A DNA stretch of 64,000 bases from Phalacrocorax aristotelis (Eukaryota > Chordata > Aves > Suliformes > Phalacrocoracidae), in contig NC_134311.1 of NCBI RefSeq assembly GCF_949628215.1, positions 12,710,582 through 12,774,581 of the forward strand, written 5' to 3'. The notes below the pieces were generated by a model, which worked only from the letters and a program-made list of their open reading frames with translations, searched no databases and was not told the origin of the DNA. Positions 15,014 through 25,600 of this stretch are shown piece after piece. The translations under genes and the position numbers were made by a program. Every line of letters starts with the position of its first letter. The stretch's first letter is position 1.

Positions 15014-15859
15014 TTAATCCAGAATTTGAAAGTCATGGAACGGCTGATACTTCATCAGGATGCCATTGCTGATACAAGCAAACAGCTCCAAGACACTTAG
15101 CGCAATACAGCACCAAAATATGTAGAGCATGACAAAACGCAACAGGTCTTCCAGCTTCTTTAAACAGCCCTCCTGAAAAAGCTGCTCCCGATGGCCTAAG
15201 TCACCCCTGCAGTGAGAGTACTTCTCCTTACAGCAGCTTTCGGGGACACGAGCTTCCTCACCTGGAAGATGCCGAGAAGCAGCTGTTGCCTTTAGCCAGT
15301 CTGTGTAGTTCTGGACCCCACAACACTGCAGATTCCTCTGTAGCACATCCAGATCCCTGCTGCCAGGGCCCTGGGAGTGCGTTCCGTTGTACTGATAGAC
15401 AAGGTTACCCATAGTGCTTTTCAGCTCAGAAGCCATCCGAATAGAGTAGACCTTTGCCAGAACCGCCAAAGACATTTCTAGGCAAAGAAGCATTAGCAAC
15501 AAGTACATGAGAGCCCCTCGCTGGCAGCGGGAGCTGTTAGCAGCAACAGAGATAGCCAAAAACCCAGTCAGTAGCGAGATAAGGGCAGCTGCAACAGCCA
15601 GCCAACCAGAGAGAGACAAGGAAGACTCCTGAAATAAATATCTGTAGTTCTTGTACATCAGGATCACAAAAACTCCACCAGCAGCCAGAGCTATAGCGAT
15701 GCCCCAGAGGATGACGCCTAGGATCCTCAGCAGATGACGAGCAAAGGGCCCAACCCAGAAGCCCTTGCAGCGCCACGGAGGTGGTGATAACCGTAACAAT
15801 AATGATGATGATAAATCATCTGAGGACGAGGACAAAAACGCCCTAGCTCTAGCTCTCAT
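15014..15859 (-). CDS. Intronless TSPAN3-like tetraspanin, array copy 1
   Basis: Tetraspanins are four-pass membrane scaffold proteins that organise partners in the plasma membrane and endosomes. From the ATG at 15859 the product is 281 aa. Membrane segments lie near residues 44-68, 85-107, 116-138 and 240-264. The large loop between the last two has the family signature: CCG at 179-181, PESCC ending at 210, Cys217 and EGC at 230-232, the six-cysteine pattern. Predicted N-glycosylation sites are Asn158 (NGT) and Asn184 (NYT). The spacing PxSCC-x6-C-x14-C and the loop's EGC match TSPAN3 best, from family knowledge. The frame is open to a GTG at 15919, but no ATG lies between 15859 and the end of the first membrane segment, and this ATG has A at -3. 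The whole protein lies in one exon, whereas TSPAN3 is multi-exon, so an old retrocopy is inferred. A Ser/Arg-rich N-terminal extension of about 30 residues is unusual. Confidence 0.78.
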   Translation of the reverse strand: MRARARAFLSSSSDDLSSSLLLRLSPPPWRCKGFWVGPFARHLLRILGVILWGIAIALAAGGVFVILMYKNYRYLFQESSLSLSGWLAVAAALISLLTGFLAISVAANSSRCQRGALMYLLLMLLCLEMSLAVLAKVYSIRMASELKSTMGNLVYQYNGTHSQGPGSRDLDVLQRNLQCCGVQNYTDWLKATAASRHLPGEEARVPESCCKEKYSHCRGDLGHREQLFQEGCLKKLEDLLRFVMLYIFWCCIALSVLELFACISNGILMKYQPFHDFQILD

Positions 15860-17174
15860 TCTGCCTACTCCTAGTAGCCCAAAGCCTGACCACCACCATT
15901 TAAGAGGTCTCCACCCCACTCACGCAGGTGCAGCAGACGACTTCTCCACCCAGAAACAGCTCACAAGGGAGCAACACTGATGGGACTCTGTCAGTACAAA
16001 GACTAGGCCCTGCTTCAGGTAATCCCGTGCTGCTGCTTGTTCAGCGTAGCCTGCAGAAACCACGGGTGTATGTGCCAGCCTTGCTGCTGAGAGGTCATTT
16101 GTGCTGCTGTCATTGGAGGCATTTGCAGTTTGAGGAGGAGAACCGGAAAAAGGCTGCACCCCTTGCTTTACTACGTTCATGTGTTCAAGAGCTAAATGCA
16201 GAGAAATGGTCAAGGGGGTAGCCAGCAGTGCTAGTTCAGGTCACTTAGACTGCCCAAGTGAAAGAGAGAACGAGAAGCCGGCTATCAATCCTACAGCAGT
16301 AGCCAAGATGGCAACAAATGCACAAGTCGGAGTCATTAACAAAGGAATAGTATAAGCAGAGCTATTCGGTCAGGGATATCTGTAGGTAACACTCACGCAG
16401 ACTCATTATCCTTCCCAGTACACTTACCACTCATTAGATTTTAGGAGGGGCATAATGATGTCAATAGCATTTTGCCCTTTTTCACTCAGCAAGATTTCTG
16501 TGTAGGTAGTTTCAATTCCGCAAGACACCTGGACGAGAAATCCCTACCATTTCAGACTCGTGTCTCTCGGTTTGCATCATCAAGTGATTTGACCGAGTGC
16601 TGGAATGACGGAGCACAAACTGTAAGAGCTGTATTAACTTTTCCTTGTGTGTAAAGGAACTGAATTAAGCACCAGCTAAATGACTTCACAACAGTCCCAA
16701 AGGGAATTAATGCCACCTTTCAGCCAGCGGGAGAGCATTATGGCTCAAACGTGTGACACAGCAGAGCCTGCAGAAAACTTGCCGCAGGTGCCGGGAAGGC
16801 AGATCCCAAGGCCAACAGTGATTCCCTGATCGTCCTGTTGAAGTCCCGTAACAACTCTCCTGTTCCTCAAGATGCAGGGCAGGGCTAGTACAAAGGGCAT
16901 GCATAAGGGAGAATACAGAGAAATGATCCCCATTTGCAGAAAGATGAGCACCTGCAAACCCTGCAGAAGATCAGAGTACGTCAGGGCTCAGATCCCTGGA
17001 ACCCTGGCAAATTCTCAGCAAAGCCGATGATCCCGCATCCCTCAGACGTTTGACAAGGACCTATTGCTGTTACGTAAGTGAAGCACACACAGGTGTTGGG
17101 CTGATCCCCATGAAAATGTCTTGCTAAGTGCTGTGCAAACGTGTCATTAAGACTAATTATTTTGGAATGAAATA
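15860..17174. other. Upstream region of tetraspanin copy 1
   Basis: This holds the 5' flank of the minus-strand gene. A TTAAAT-like AT box and an out-of-frame ATG opening a roughly 16-codon upstream frame lie within about 45 bp of the chosen start (ATG at 15899-15897, minus). An upstream minus frame at 15920-16213 ends in TGA just before the tetraspanin frame opens and has no recognisable domain. I found no convincing promoter by eye. The copy 2 equivalent is 20292-21606. Confidence 0.45.
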
Positions 17175-18928
17175 AATTGCTTTTATTATTTTTAATCTTG
17201 CCATTATCAGTAATTAACATGCAGTGATTAGCTTGAGAAATCTTAACCAAATGCTTCTTTCAGAGCTGTTCTAGGATGTGTGTTTTCCTGCAACTGTTCT
17301 CTGAAGTCTGTCTCTGCCCTCTCTCCTGTTCAGCTTGCTGCTACTCCCAGCCCTCCAGCTGGGTGGCTGTTGCTGCTATTCACTCCTCCTCTTGAATGCC
17401 TTTTTTCTCTGATTGCTACGTTCTGCATCAGGGAGAGGGAGAAGCAGGGGAGCAGAAAGGATTTCCCCTCACATCTGTACCCACAGGCAAACTACACCGA
17501 CTTAGTGTTTCCACGGTGCAGAAGAAACCTACTGAAGTGTGAGGAAACATATCAGAAAATACTGCGAGGAGTAACAGCTGCTTATTGCTAGCTTGCAGGC
17601 TTTGTGGAAAAAAAAAAAAAACCCACATGCACCTGCCTCTTTGCCTTTCTGCCCTTCCGCGTGCTTATAGAACTTAACGAGGTATTAAGATCTGAGTTAC
17701 AACACTGTTTCGCTTAACTTATTCTGCAGTCTCTGAAAAGTATTAGAAATCCTCAAACTGCCTACGGGAGGATTTTACTGCACCTCTTGTTCGTTTCAGC
17801 CAGAGAAACTGTCGTCCCCTCCCTGAATGCAGAGGAGAGAATTTCAATGGTTATTGAAGCCTAGAGACTCTCACCTTTCTAAAGAGTCCCCAAATGTAAT
17901 AACTTCCCATTTACTTATATCTGACTCTTTGGACCCCTGTGAGGAATTTTTTTTTTATTATTTTTCACTTCTTTCCTACGGCTGTGGGACAGAGAGGCAG
18001 GGGGAGAGAGAAGGGTGAAGTGGCTTTTGTAAGTGGAGGGGTTTGTGCTGCCACAGGCCTGCCACCTTCCACTGGTGCCTTCGTGCTGCCTTAGCTCTGC
18101 ATGGAGAGCTGTGAGCCAGCCCACAGGAGCAGGTAACCATCCACGCAGAGCATCCTCCTGAAGTCAGGACTTCTGTGGCGGTACAAGCAGGCAGGAGATC
18201 CCGCACGCCTGCCCAGTCCAGTGGTTTTTGTGACCCAGGCAGTTTCCTTGCTCCCGGTCTGGTAAAGCCTAATGCGGTGCACTTGTAGGCCCTGGAGATT
18301 CCCTACGTACAGTTACCAAAGGGTGCAGCTGCCGCAGTAACCATTTGCAGGTCGGTAGCGAGGCTGGGAGCATTTCCCAAACATGCATACAAGGATACAC
18401 AAGACTGCACTGTGCAGCCCAACACCGGTGGAGCCGAGCCTTTACCAGCACCTCCCTAAACACCAACCGCATTGACATAGACAAGACCACGGATAGCCCA
18501 TATACCGACTCAGTCCCTTTCAGCACACGCAGACTAGAGTGAGACCCACAGGAAATGGATAAGAGAAGGATTTAGTAAGAGTACGGCAAACGTGCCTCAA
18601 GAAAAAGCAGCATATTGCTGTTGTCGTTCAAGCATGCATGTGACCCCACATAACTTTTCAGGAAAGGAGAATTGACTCATTCCTTGCTTTGACATGAAGT
18701 AAATGAATCAATACAGACAGACTTTCTTCTTCCTCTTTAATTCATTAATTACTCCAGTGCAAGTCCTGAGATAACTACACCTCCTGCTGTATCTCATCTT
18801 ATTAGTTACTCAGCTGCTCTTAAGTGTATCTCCTCCACTTAGATTGCACCCTCATGCCACTTCAAAAATTGGCATTTCTTTTCACTGACAAATAAGTTAG
18901 TGTCTAACCCAGTGTTTGAAAGGAAAAA

Positions 18929-18947
18929 GGGGCGGGGGGGGTGGGGG
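18929..18947 (+). repeat. G-rich run (G4-C-G8-T-G5), copy 2
   Basis: This is the counterpart of 14498-14515 with one extra G in the middle tract. That single base accounts for the difference between the 4431- and 4432-bp periods. Confidence 0.85.
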
Positions 18948-19313
18948 TGCAGAGGTGTTAAACTTCCTCCAAAGGACTCCTTTTAGGAATACCAAAGCCT
19001 TAAAAGCGTGAAGGTGGAGGAACCTACTTTTTAATTACTCTTCAAGATTCTAGGACTGTTAAGATTTGGTCCGACAGTACAGGTCGTGACCTCACAACAT
19101 CCTCCCCTGAGCAAGACATACCTCTACCTACTGCCTCCCCCCCACTCGCACACAACAGTTCCGTGCTTGCACATGCCGAAGACCCTCCCCTCCCTGCTGT
19201 GACTTCCAGCATGAAGTTTTTCAGATACAGGGTGCTTATGAAACAGGAACTGGGGGGAAACTGATCTAGTACTGTAACATTAAAGAAAAAAAATGCAGCA
19301 GTGATCAATTAGT

Positions 19314-19319
19314 TTTATT
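19314..19319 (-). promoter_or_regulatory. Polyadenylation signal AATAAA for tetraspanin copy 2
   Basis: This is the exact counterpart of the signal at 14882-14887, at the same distance from the stop codon at 19446. Each array copy therefore carries its own 3' processing signal. Confidence 0.58.
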
Positions 19320-19445
19320 GACATACAAATATAATAACAAAAAAGTTGTTTTCTTCCAGTGCAACTGCAGAGTGGTACAAAACCACGGAAAGATGCAGCA
19401 CGTTCAGCAACGTTGCCAGCGCCTGCAGACCTACGAGAAGCTCGG

Positions 19446-20291
19446 TTAATCCAGAATTTGAAAGTCATGGAACGGCTGATACTTCATCAGGATGCCATTG
19501 CTGATACAAGCAAACAGCTCCAAGACACTTAGCGCAATACAGCACCAAAATATGTAGAGCATGACAAAACGCAACAGGTCTTCCAGCTTCTTTAAACAGC
19601 CCTCCTGAAAAAGCTGCTCCCGATGGCCTAAGTCACCCCTGCAGTGAGAGTACTTCTCCTTACAGCAGCTTTCGGGGACACGAGCTTCCTCACCTGGAAG
19701 ATGCCGAGAAGCAGCTGTTGCCTTTAGCCAGTCTGTGTAGTTCTGGACCCCACAACACTGCAGATTCCTCTGTAGCACATCCAGATCCCTGCTGCCAGGG
19801 CCCTGGGAGTGCGTTCCGTTGTACTGATAGACAAGGTTACCCATAGTGCTTTTCAGCTCAGAAGCCATCCGAATAGAGTAGACCTTTGCCAGAACCGCCA
19901 AAGACATTTCTAGGCAAAGAAGCATTAGCAACAAGTACATGAGAGCCCCTCGCTGGCAGCGGGAGCTGTTAGCAGCAACAGAGATAGCCAAAAACCCAGT
20001 CAGTAGCGAGATAAGGGCAGCTGCAACAGCCAGCCAACCAGAGAGAGACAAGGAAGACTCCTGAAATAAATATCTGTAGTTCTTGTACATCAGGATCACA
20101 AAAACTCCACCAGCAGCCAGAGCTATAGCGATGCCCCAGAGGATGACGCCTAGGATCCTCAGCAGATGACGAGCAAAGGGCCCAACCCAGAAGCCCTTGC
20201 AGCGCCACGGAGGTGGTGATAACCGTAACAATAATGATGATGATAAATCATCTGAGGACGAGGACAAAAACGCCCTAGCTCTAGCTCTCAT
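19446..20291 (-). CDS. Intronless TSPAN3-like tetraspanin, array copy 2
   Basis: This is the second copy of the tetraspanin, in the same orientation, 4432 bp to the right of the first. The predicted 281-aa protein, from the ATG at 20291, is identical to that of copy 1: four membrane segments, six-cysteine large loop with CCG and EGC, two N-glycosylation sequons and a short cytoplasmic tail ending in Leu-Asp. No nucleotide difference was seen inside the frame. Its upstream DNA (20292-21606) is also a complete copy and is followed by the partial third unit, so both genes have at least 1.3 kb of equivalent 5' flank. Lack of any coding difference means recent origin, gene conversion or an assembly duplication. 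The sequence alone cannot separate these. Whether either copy is transcribed is unknown. Confidence 0.76.
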   Translation of the reverse strand: MRARARAFLSSSSDDLSSSLLLRLSPPPWRCKGFWVGPFARHLLRILGVILWGIAIALAAGGVFVILMYKNYRYLFQESSLSLSGWLAVAAALISLLTGFLAISVAANSSRCQRGALMYLLLMLLCLEMSLAVLAKVYSIRMASELKSTMGNLVYQYNGTHSQGPGSRDLDVLQRNLQCCGVQNYTDWLKATAASRHLPGEEARVPESCCKEKYSHCRGDLGHREQLFQEGCLKKLEDLLRFVMLYIFWCCIALSVLELFACISNGILMKYQPFHDFQILD

Positions 20292-21606
20292 TCTGCCTAC
20301 TCCTAGTAGCCCAAAGCCTGACCACCACCATTTAAGAGGTCTCCACCCCACTCACGCAGGTGCAGCAGACGACTTCTCCACCCAGAAACAGCTCACAAGG
20401 GAGCAACACTGATGGGACTCTGTCAGTACAAAGACTAGGCCCTGCTTCAGGTAATCCCGTGCTGCTGCTTGTTCAGCGTAGCCTGCAGAAACCACGGGTG
20501 TATGTGCCAGCCTTGCTGCTGAGAGGTCATTTGTGCTGCTGTCATTGGAGGCATTTGCAGTTTGAGGAGGAGAACCGGAAAAAGGCTGCACCCCTTGCTT
20601 TACTACGTTCATGTGTTCAAGAGCTAAATGCAGAGAAATGGTCAAGGGGGTAGCCAGCAGTGCTAGTTCAGGTCACTTAGACTGCCCAAGTGAAAGAGAG
20701 AACGAGAAGCCGGCTATCAATCCTACAGCAGTAGCCAAGATGGCAACAAATGCACAAGTCGGAGTCATTAACAAAGGAATAGTATAAGCAGAGCTATTCG
20801 GTCAGGGATATCTGTAGGTAACACTCACGCAGACTCATTATCCTTCCCAGTACACTTACCACTCATTAGATTTTAGGAGGGGCATAATGATGTCAATAGC
20901 ATTTTGCCCTTTTTCACTCAGCAAGATTTCTGTGTAGGTAGTTTCAATTCCGCAAGACACCTGGACGAGAAATCCCTACCATTTCAGACTCGTGTCTCTC
21001 GGTTTGCATCATCAAGTGATTTGACCGAGTGCTGGAATGACGGAGCACAAACTGTAAGAGCTGTATTAACTTTTCCTTGTGTGTAAAGGAACTGAATTAA
21101 GCACCAGCTAAATGACTTCACAACAGTCCCAAAGGGAATTAATGCCACCTTTCAGCCAGCGGGAGAGCATTATGGCTCAAACGTGTGACACAGCAGAGCC
21201 TGCAGAAAACTTGCCGCAGGTGCCGGGAAGGCAGATCCCAAGGCCAACAGTGATTCCCTGATCGTCCTGTTGAAGTCCCGTAACAACTCTCCTGTTCCTC
21301 AAGATGCAGGGCAGGGCTAGTACAAAGGGCATGCATAAGGGAGAATACAGAGAAATGATCCCCATTTGCAGAAAGATGAGCACCTGCAAACCCTGCAGAA
21401 GATCAGAGTACGTCAGGGCTCAGATCCCTGGAACCCTGGCAAATTCTCAGCAAAGCCGATGATCCCGCATCCCTCAGACGTTTGACAAGGACCTATTGCT
21501 GTTACGTAAGTGAAGCACACACAGGTGTTGGGCTGATCCCCATGAAAATGTCTTGCTAAGTGCTGTGCAAACGTGTCATTAAGACTAATTATTTTGGAAT
21601 GAAATA

Positions 21607-22645
21607 AATTGCTTTTATTATTTTTAATCTTGCCATTATCAGTAATTAACATGCAGTGATTAGCTTGAGAAATCTTAACCAAATGCTTCTTTCAGAGCTG
21701 TTCTAGGATGTGTGTTTTCCTGCAACTGTTCTCTGAAGTCTGTCTCTGCCCTCTCTCCTGTTCAGCTTGCTGCTACTCCCAGCCCTCCAGCTGGGTGGCT
21801 GTTGCTGCTATTCACTCCTCCTCTTGAATGCCTTTTTTCTCTGATTGCTACGTTCTGCATCAGGGAGAGGGAGAAGCAGGGGAGCAGAAAGGATTTCCCC
21901 TCACATCTGTACCCACAGGCAAACTACACCGACTTAGTGTTTCCACGGTGCAGAAGAAACCTACTGAAGTGTGAGGAAACATATCAGAAAATACTGCGAG
22001 GAGTAACAGCTGCTTATTGCTAGCTTGCAGGCTTTGTGGAAAAAAAAAAAAAACCCACATGCACCTGCCTCTTTGCCTTTCTGCCCTTCCGCGTGCTTAT
22101 AGAACTTAACGAGGTATTAAGATCTGAGTTACAACACTGTTTCGCTTAACTTATTCTGCAGTCTCTGAAAAGTATTAGAAATCCTCAAACTGCCTACGGG
22201 AGGATTTTACTGCACCTCTTGTTCGTTTCAGCCAGAGAAACTGTCGTCCCCTCCCTGAATGCAGAGGAGAGAATTTCAATGGTTATTGAAGCCTAGAGAC
22301 TCTCACCTTTCTAAAGAGTCCCCAAATGTAATAACTTCCCATTTACTTATATCTGACTCTTTGGACCCCTGTGAGGAATTTTTTTTTTATTATTTTTCAC
22401 TTCTTTCCTACGGCTGTGGGACAGAGAGGCAGGGGGAGAGAGAAGGGTGAAGTGGCTTTTGTAAGTGGAGGGGTTTGTGCTGCCACAGGCCTGCCACCTT
22501 CCACTGGTGCCTTCGTGCTGCCTTAGCTCTGCATGGAGAGCTGTGAGCCAGCCCACAGGAGCAGGTAACCATCCACGCAGAGCATCCTCCTGAAGTCAGG
22601 ACTTCTGTGGCGGTACAAGCAGGCAGGAGATCCCGCACGCCTGCC
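21607..22645. repeat. Tandem segmental duplication, partial copy 3 (1039 bp)
   Basis: This stub matches the first 1039 bp of the unit (12744-13782 and 17175-18214). It ends after CGCACGCCTGCC: the full copies continue CAGTCCAGTGG, whereas this copy continues TATGTGCCACAGG, the start of the right flank. It stops about 1.2 kb short of the tetraspanin stop codon, so it carries no coding sequence. The short open frames in it are the same non-coding shadows seen in copies 1 and 2. Confidence 0.95.
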
Positions 22646-25600
22646 TATGTGCCACAGGAATCTGAAGCACTAATACTTATAGTTGACTGGGGACCAGTTC
22701 CCAAGTAAGAGCTTTTAGTGCCCAGTACCATCTGGGAGGAAGGAGCATGCTCAGCACTGTGCAAGAGGAAAATTGAGCAGCAGGGAGTAATAATTGCAGG
22801 GCTATTTAAAACACCTCATCCACTTTGTGCTAGTCAATGCATGAGCACTCAGGAAAAGAGATATGTGTTCAAAATATTTGGTGTCTGGTAAGACAGGCAA
22901 GACAAAGAAGAAGAAGAAAAACATAGACCTGGTCCCTGAAGTACCCAAAAGACCTATCTGGCATTCTCAACAGCACTGCATTTCTGCTAAGTATTTTTAC
23001 CTTCATTTGCAGCCAAAAGCTTGATGAAAGACATGATTGGAGGTAGCCATCAAGAGTGTGACAGAGAGTGTATAGGTAAGGCAGAATAGGAATGCTCTCC
23101 TTTTTACTTTCCAGTGGTAAACAGCATAACATGACAAATGCCATCCCTGCTTTCTCTGGAGTTGTTTCTGCTTCTGAACAGATGAGTGTTGAAATTTACA
23201 TGTGGGTGTAACAGATAATACATCCTAGATAAACCACTTTATGGAATGTTGCTGAAAGTATAATCTTTCTGGTTAATAAAACGCCAACTGTGTTTTTTTT
23301 GCATTCATTGTTCTAGCAAGTCCTGAGTGATGTTGAATGGCTCTGATATACCAGGAAGTTTAAAAAGGTTCGTTCCACGTGGGTCCAGGAGTTGGACCAG
23401 AGAGCGATCAGGTCAACATTGTGGTTGTGCTAATGCAATGTAGGTGGACAACTAAATTAATATTAAATTACATGGGCTGTCATACAGATTGATCAGGGAG
23501 CACATCTGAGCTCTTATTGTAATGGGAAACAACTCAAATCAAGATGGCCAGCTAGTCCATTCAGACTTCTCTGAACAAGAAGAAACCAAGAGGTGACCAT
23601 GGAATCAGGGCACAGTTAGATGGGACCATGTTCAAGTTGAATACAAACCTCATATAAAATGAGACAAGATCTCAAAGCCAGACCCTCAGCCACTGCATTC
23701 ATTGTCACAGTGACACAGAAGAGCCCTAAAGCTGCCTCAGAGGAACAGATGGCATTTCCTCTGTAACCCATGCACACATGAAGCTACCTTAGCTGAACCT
23801 TGTAGGTGAAGATAAAGCACTCTGGAAGAGGTTTGGCTTGAGAGTTTAGAACATTTTTTAAAGGTCTTGTTAGATTAAAGCACACCCATAACATAGGATA
23901 TGACTTTAAAATCTTACTAAGACACACAGGTTTTTATCAACATCATCTACCCCAGCTTTTACATTAAGCTTCCCCCCCCAACCCACCCACCCTCCTGGTG
24001 GAAACTGGCATGTGGCCCACTAGGGCTGGCAGATCCAGAGGAAGCAGTACATGAGTATCACTGATTTTACTCCTCCCTTTGCTGATCCTGGCCCTCTCTC
24101 CTGGCCCTGACAGTATATCTTTCCCAAGCTGAAGAGATCTCACACACAATTTTTCCAGTTTCCAAGAAAAGCCCTGACTGCATGTAAAGTAACAGCAAAT
24201 AAATAATAAGATTTGGAAAAAAAAAGAAAAAAAAACCTACAAGCTTTGACTCTTTCAAACAGATCATTGAAGCTATGATGGGTAGTCAAAGCACCACACA
24301 GCAGAAGGACTGGCTAAAAAGCGGAAAGCTATTTTTAAAAACACTGAAAGCTGCTAAGTCTTTTGGCCTTTTAGGAATAAAACACATTAACTTATGAGAT
24401 ATGTCATATTACAAGATCACTCTGACAGCCCAAATGCAAAAAGGATGAACAAGCCTGGTTAGACCCCGATCCTTCAGCTGCTGCCATGCACAACCAGTTG
24501 CCATAGTAACCAAGGTCAGGTGCTGTGGCCTTGCATGAGGCTAATACCTCTCATGGAAAGCTTGAGGCAAGCAGAGGAGATATGATTGCCACCTCCTATT
24601 CATGGAGAAAATGTACTCTCCGCAAGGACTGATTTACCATTGAGCAGGTGTTTCAGCTAAAGCCAGTCAGATCTTTACCCCTGGCTCTGTTTGCCCAACC
24701 AGAAAGTGGCCTTTTTCGTAACTGAAGAACCACATCAAATGCTTTCATGGCTTTTATTTAGTTTCACTTTTAACATTCCAGGCTTTCACTGGTATTGAAA
24801 ATATTGAAAATTAAATGTCAAAAGTTTGATGTTTTCATGTATTTCCTTCTTTCTTTCCTTTTATGAATTGAACACAAGAAAAAGACTAAAACTTTTTTTT
24901 TTCTAGATTTTATTTTTCCACGCCTATTTTTGTTTGGCAGTCTGGGATTGTTATAGAATACCTTGGGTCTGGGATGAATACAGAGTATCAAAGAAAAAAA
25001 AAACCCAAAAGCTCTTTCTGTATTTCCATCGCTTTGGCATTTCAGAAGTTCGAGAAGATTTTAAGAGACACAGAATGGCAAAAGAAAACAGAAATTAAAA
25101 TGAAAAGGAAACTTCTGTTCTTTTGATATGCTTCATTATATTGCAGTTGGTAATAAAAACAGGTTGGAGGAAAAGGTACTTTGTAAAAACTTCAGAAATG
25201 AAGAAAGGACAGAATACTGTGAAATTCAAGTCACATTGACATTTAAAGTATTCTGTGACTTTTTTTTTATTGTTTTCAACCATCACTAGCTACAGTATTT
25301 TTCATGTGAGTGCAGTGTTCTCATTTGTGTTTCATACCATATGCAAGATTTCTGGGCACTTTCTGAAGTTATAAAAAATTTTTTTAGTATGAATTAGAGG
25401 CCCTTTAATCATTAACTCATAAAAAAAACAAATTTCTCTTTAGGGAGGAAGTCAGAAGTGTCTGAATATATTGTCTGGAAGTTAGTAAACTGTATAAAGA
25501 CCTGTCAGAATTTCCCATTAATAAAGTTTCTTCTCTGCTGGGACTCCTCAGGAAAAGGAATGCTTGTAGGATGCTTTTTCCTCAAAAACAGTCTTTCATG

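Larger units (their letters stand above)
12744..17174. repeat. Tandem segmental duplication, full copy 1 (4431 bp)
   Basis: The sequence starting AATTGCTTTTATT at 12744 recurs at 17175 and 21607, giving a period of 4431 then 4432 bp. This copy holds the tetraspanin gene (15014-15859, minus), its 3' flank and about 1.3 kb of its 5' flank. The unit looks richer in GC and CpG than the flanking DNA. The base left of 12744 (T) differs from the base left of 17175 (A), so the repeat edge is defined to the base. Differences from copy 2 are C at 13228 (G at 17659), T at 14497 (A at 18928), and one fewer G in the G-rich run at 14498-14515. Confidence 0.97.
17175..21606. repeat. Tandem segmental duplication, full copy 2 (4432 bp)
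   Basis: This is a head-to-tail copy of 12744-17174, nearly identical over its whole length. It is one base longer because the second G run reads GGGGGGGG rather than GGGGGGG near 18934-18941. It contains the second intact tetraspanin frame (19446-20291, minus). At the position equivalent to 13228 it has G, and the partial third copy has G too (22091). At that site copies 2 and 3 group together against copy 1. Confidence 0.97.

Noticed and set aside
15014-15919. 301-aa tetraspanin frame starting at 15919 (and its copy at 20351)
   Set aside because: The codon at 15919 is GTG, not ATG, so the first usable start is the ATG at 15859 (20291 in copy 2).
15820-15923. A 104-nt intron (GTGAGT donor at 15923-15918, pyrimidine-rich CAG acceptor at 15820) at the tetraspanin 5' end
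   Set aside because: Both sites look good, but joining them removes the only in-frame ATG, and the upstream frame that would match meets a stop with no ATG. It could only be part of a non-coding variant.
15920-16213. 97-codon minus-strand frame just upstream of the tetraspanin (copy at 20352-20645)
   Set aside because: No recognisable domain; an overlapping plus-strand frame of equal length exists, which is typical of GC-richer non-coding DNA.
12744-22645. The A-B-A-B-A array as a tandem LTR retroelement with A as a 1039-bp LTR
   Set aside because: A lacks TG...CA ends, no primer-binding site or polypurine tract is seen at either A/B junction, no flanking target duplication is visible, and B encodes no gag or pol, only a cellular tetraspanin.
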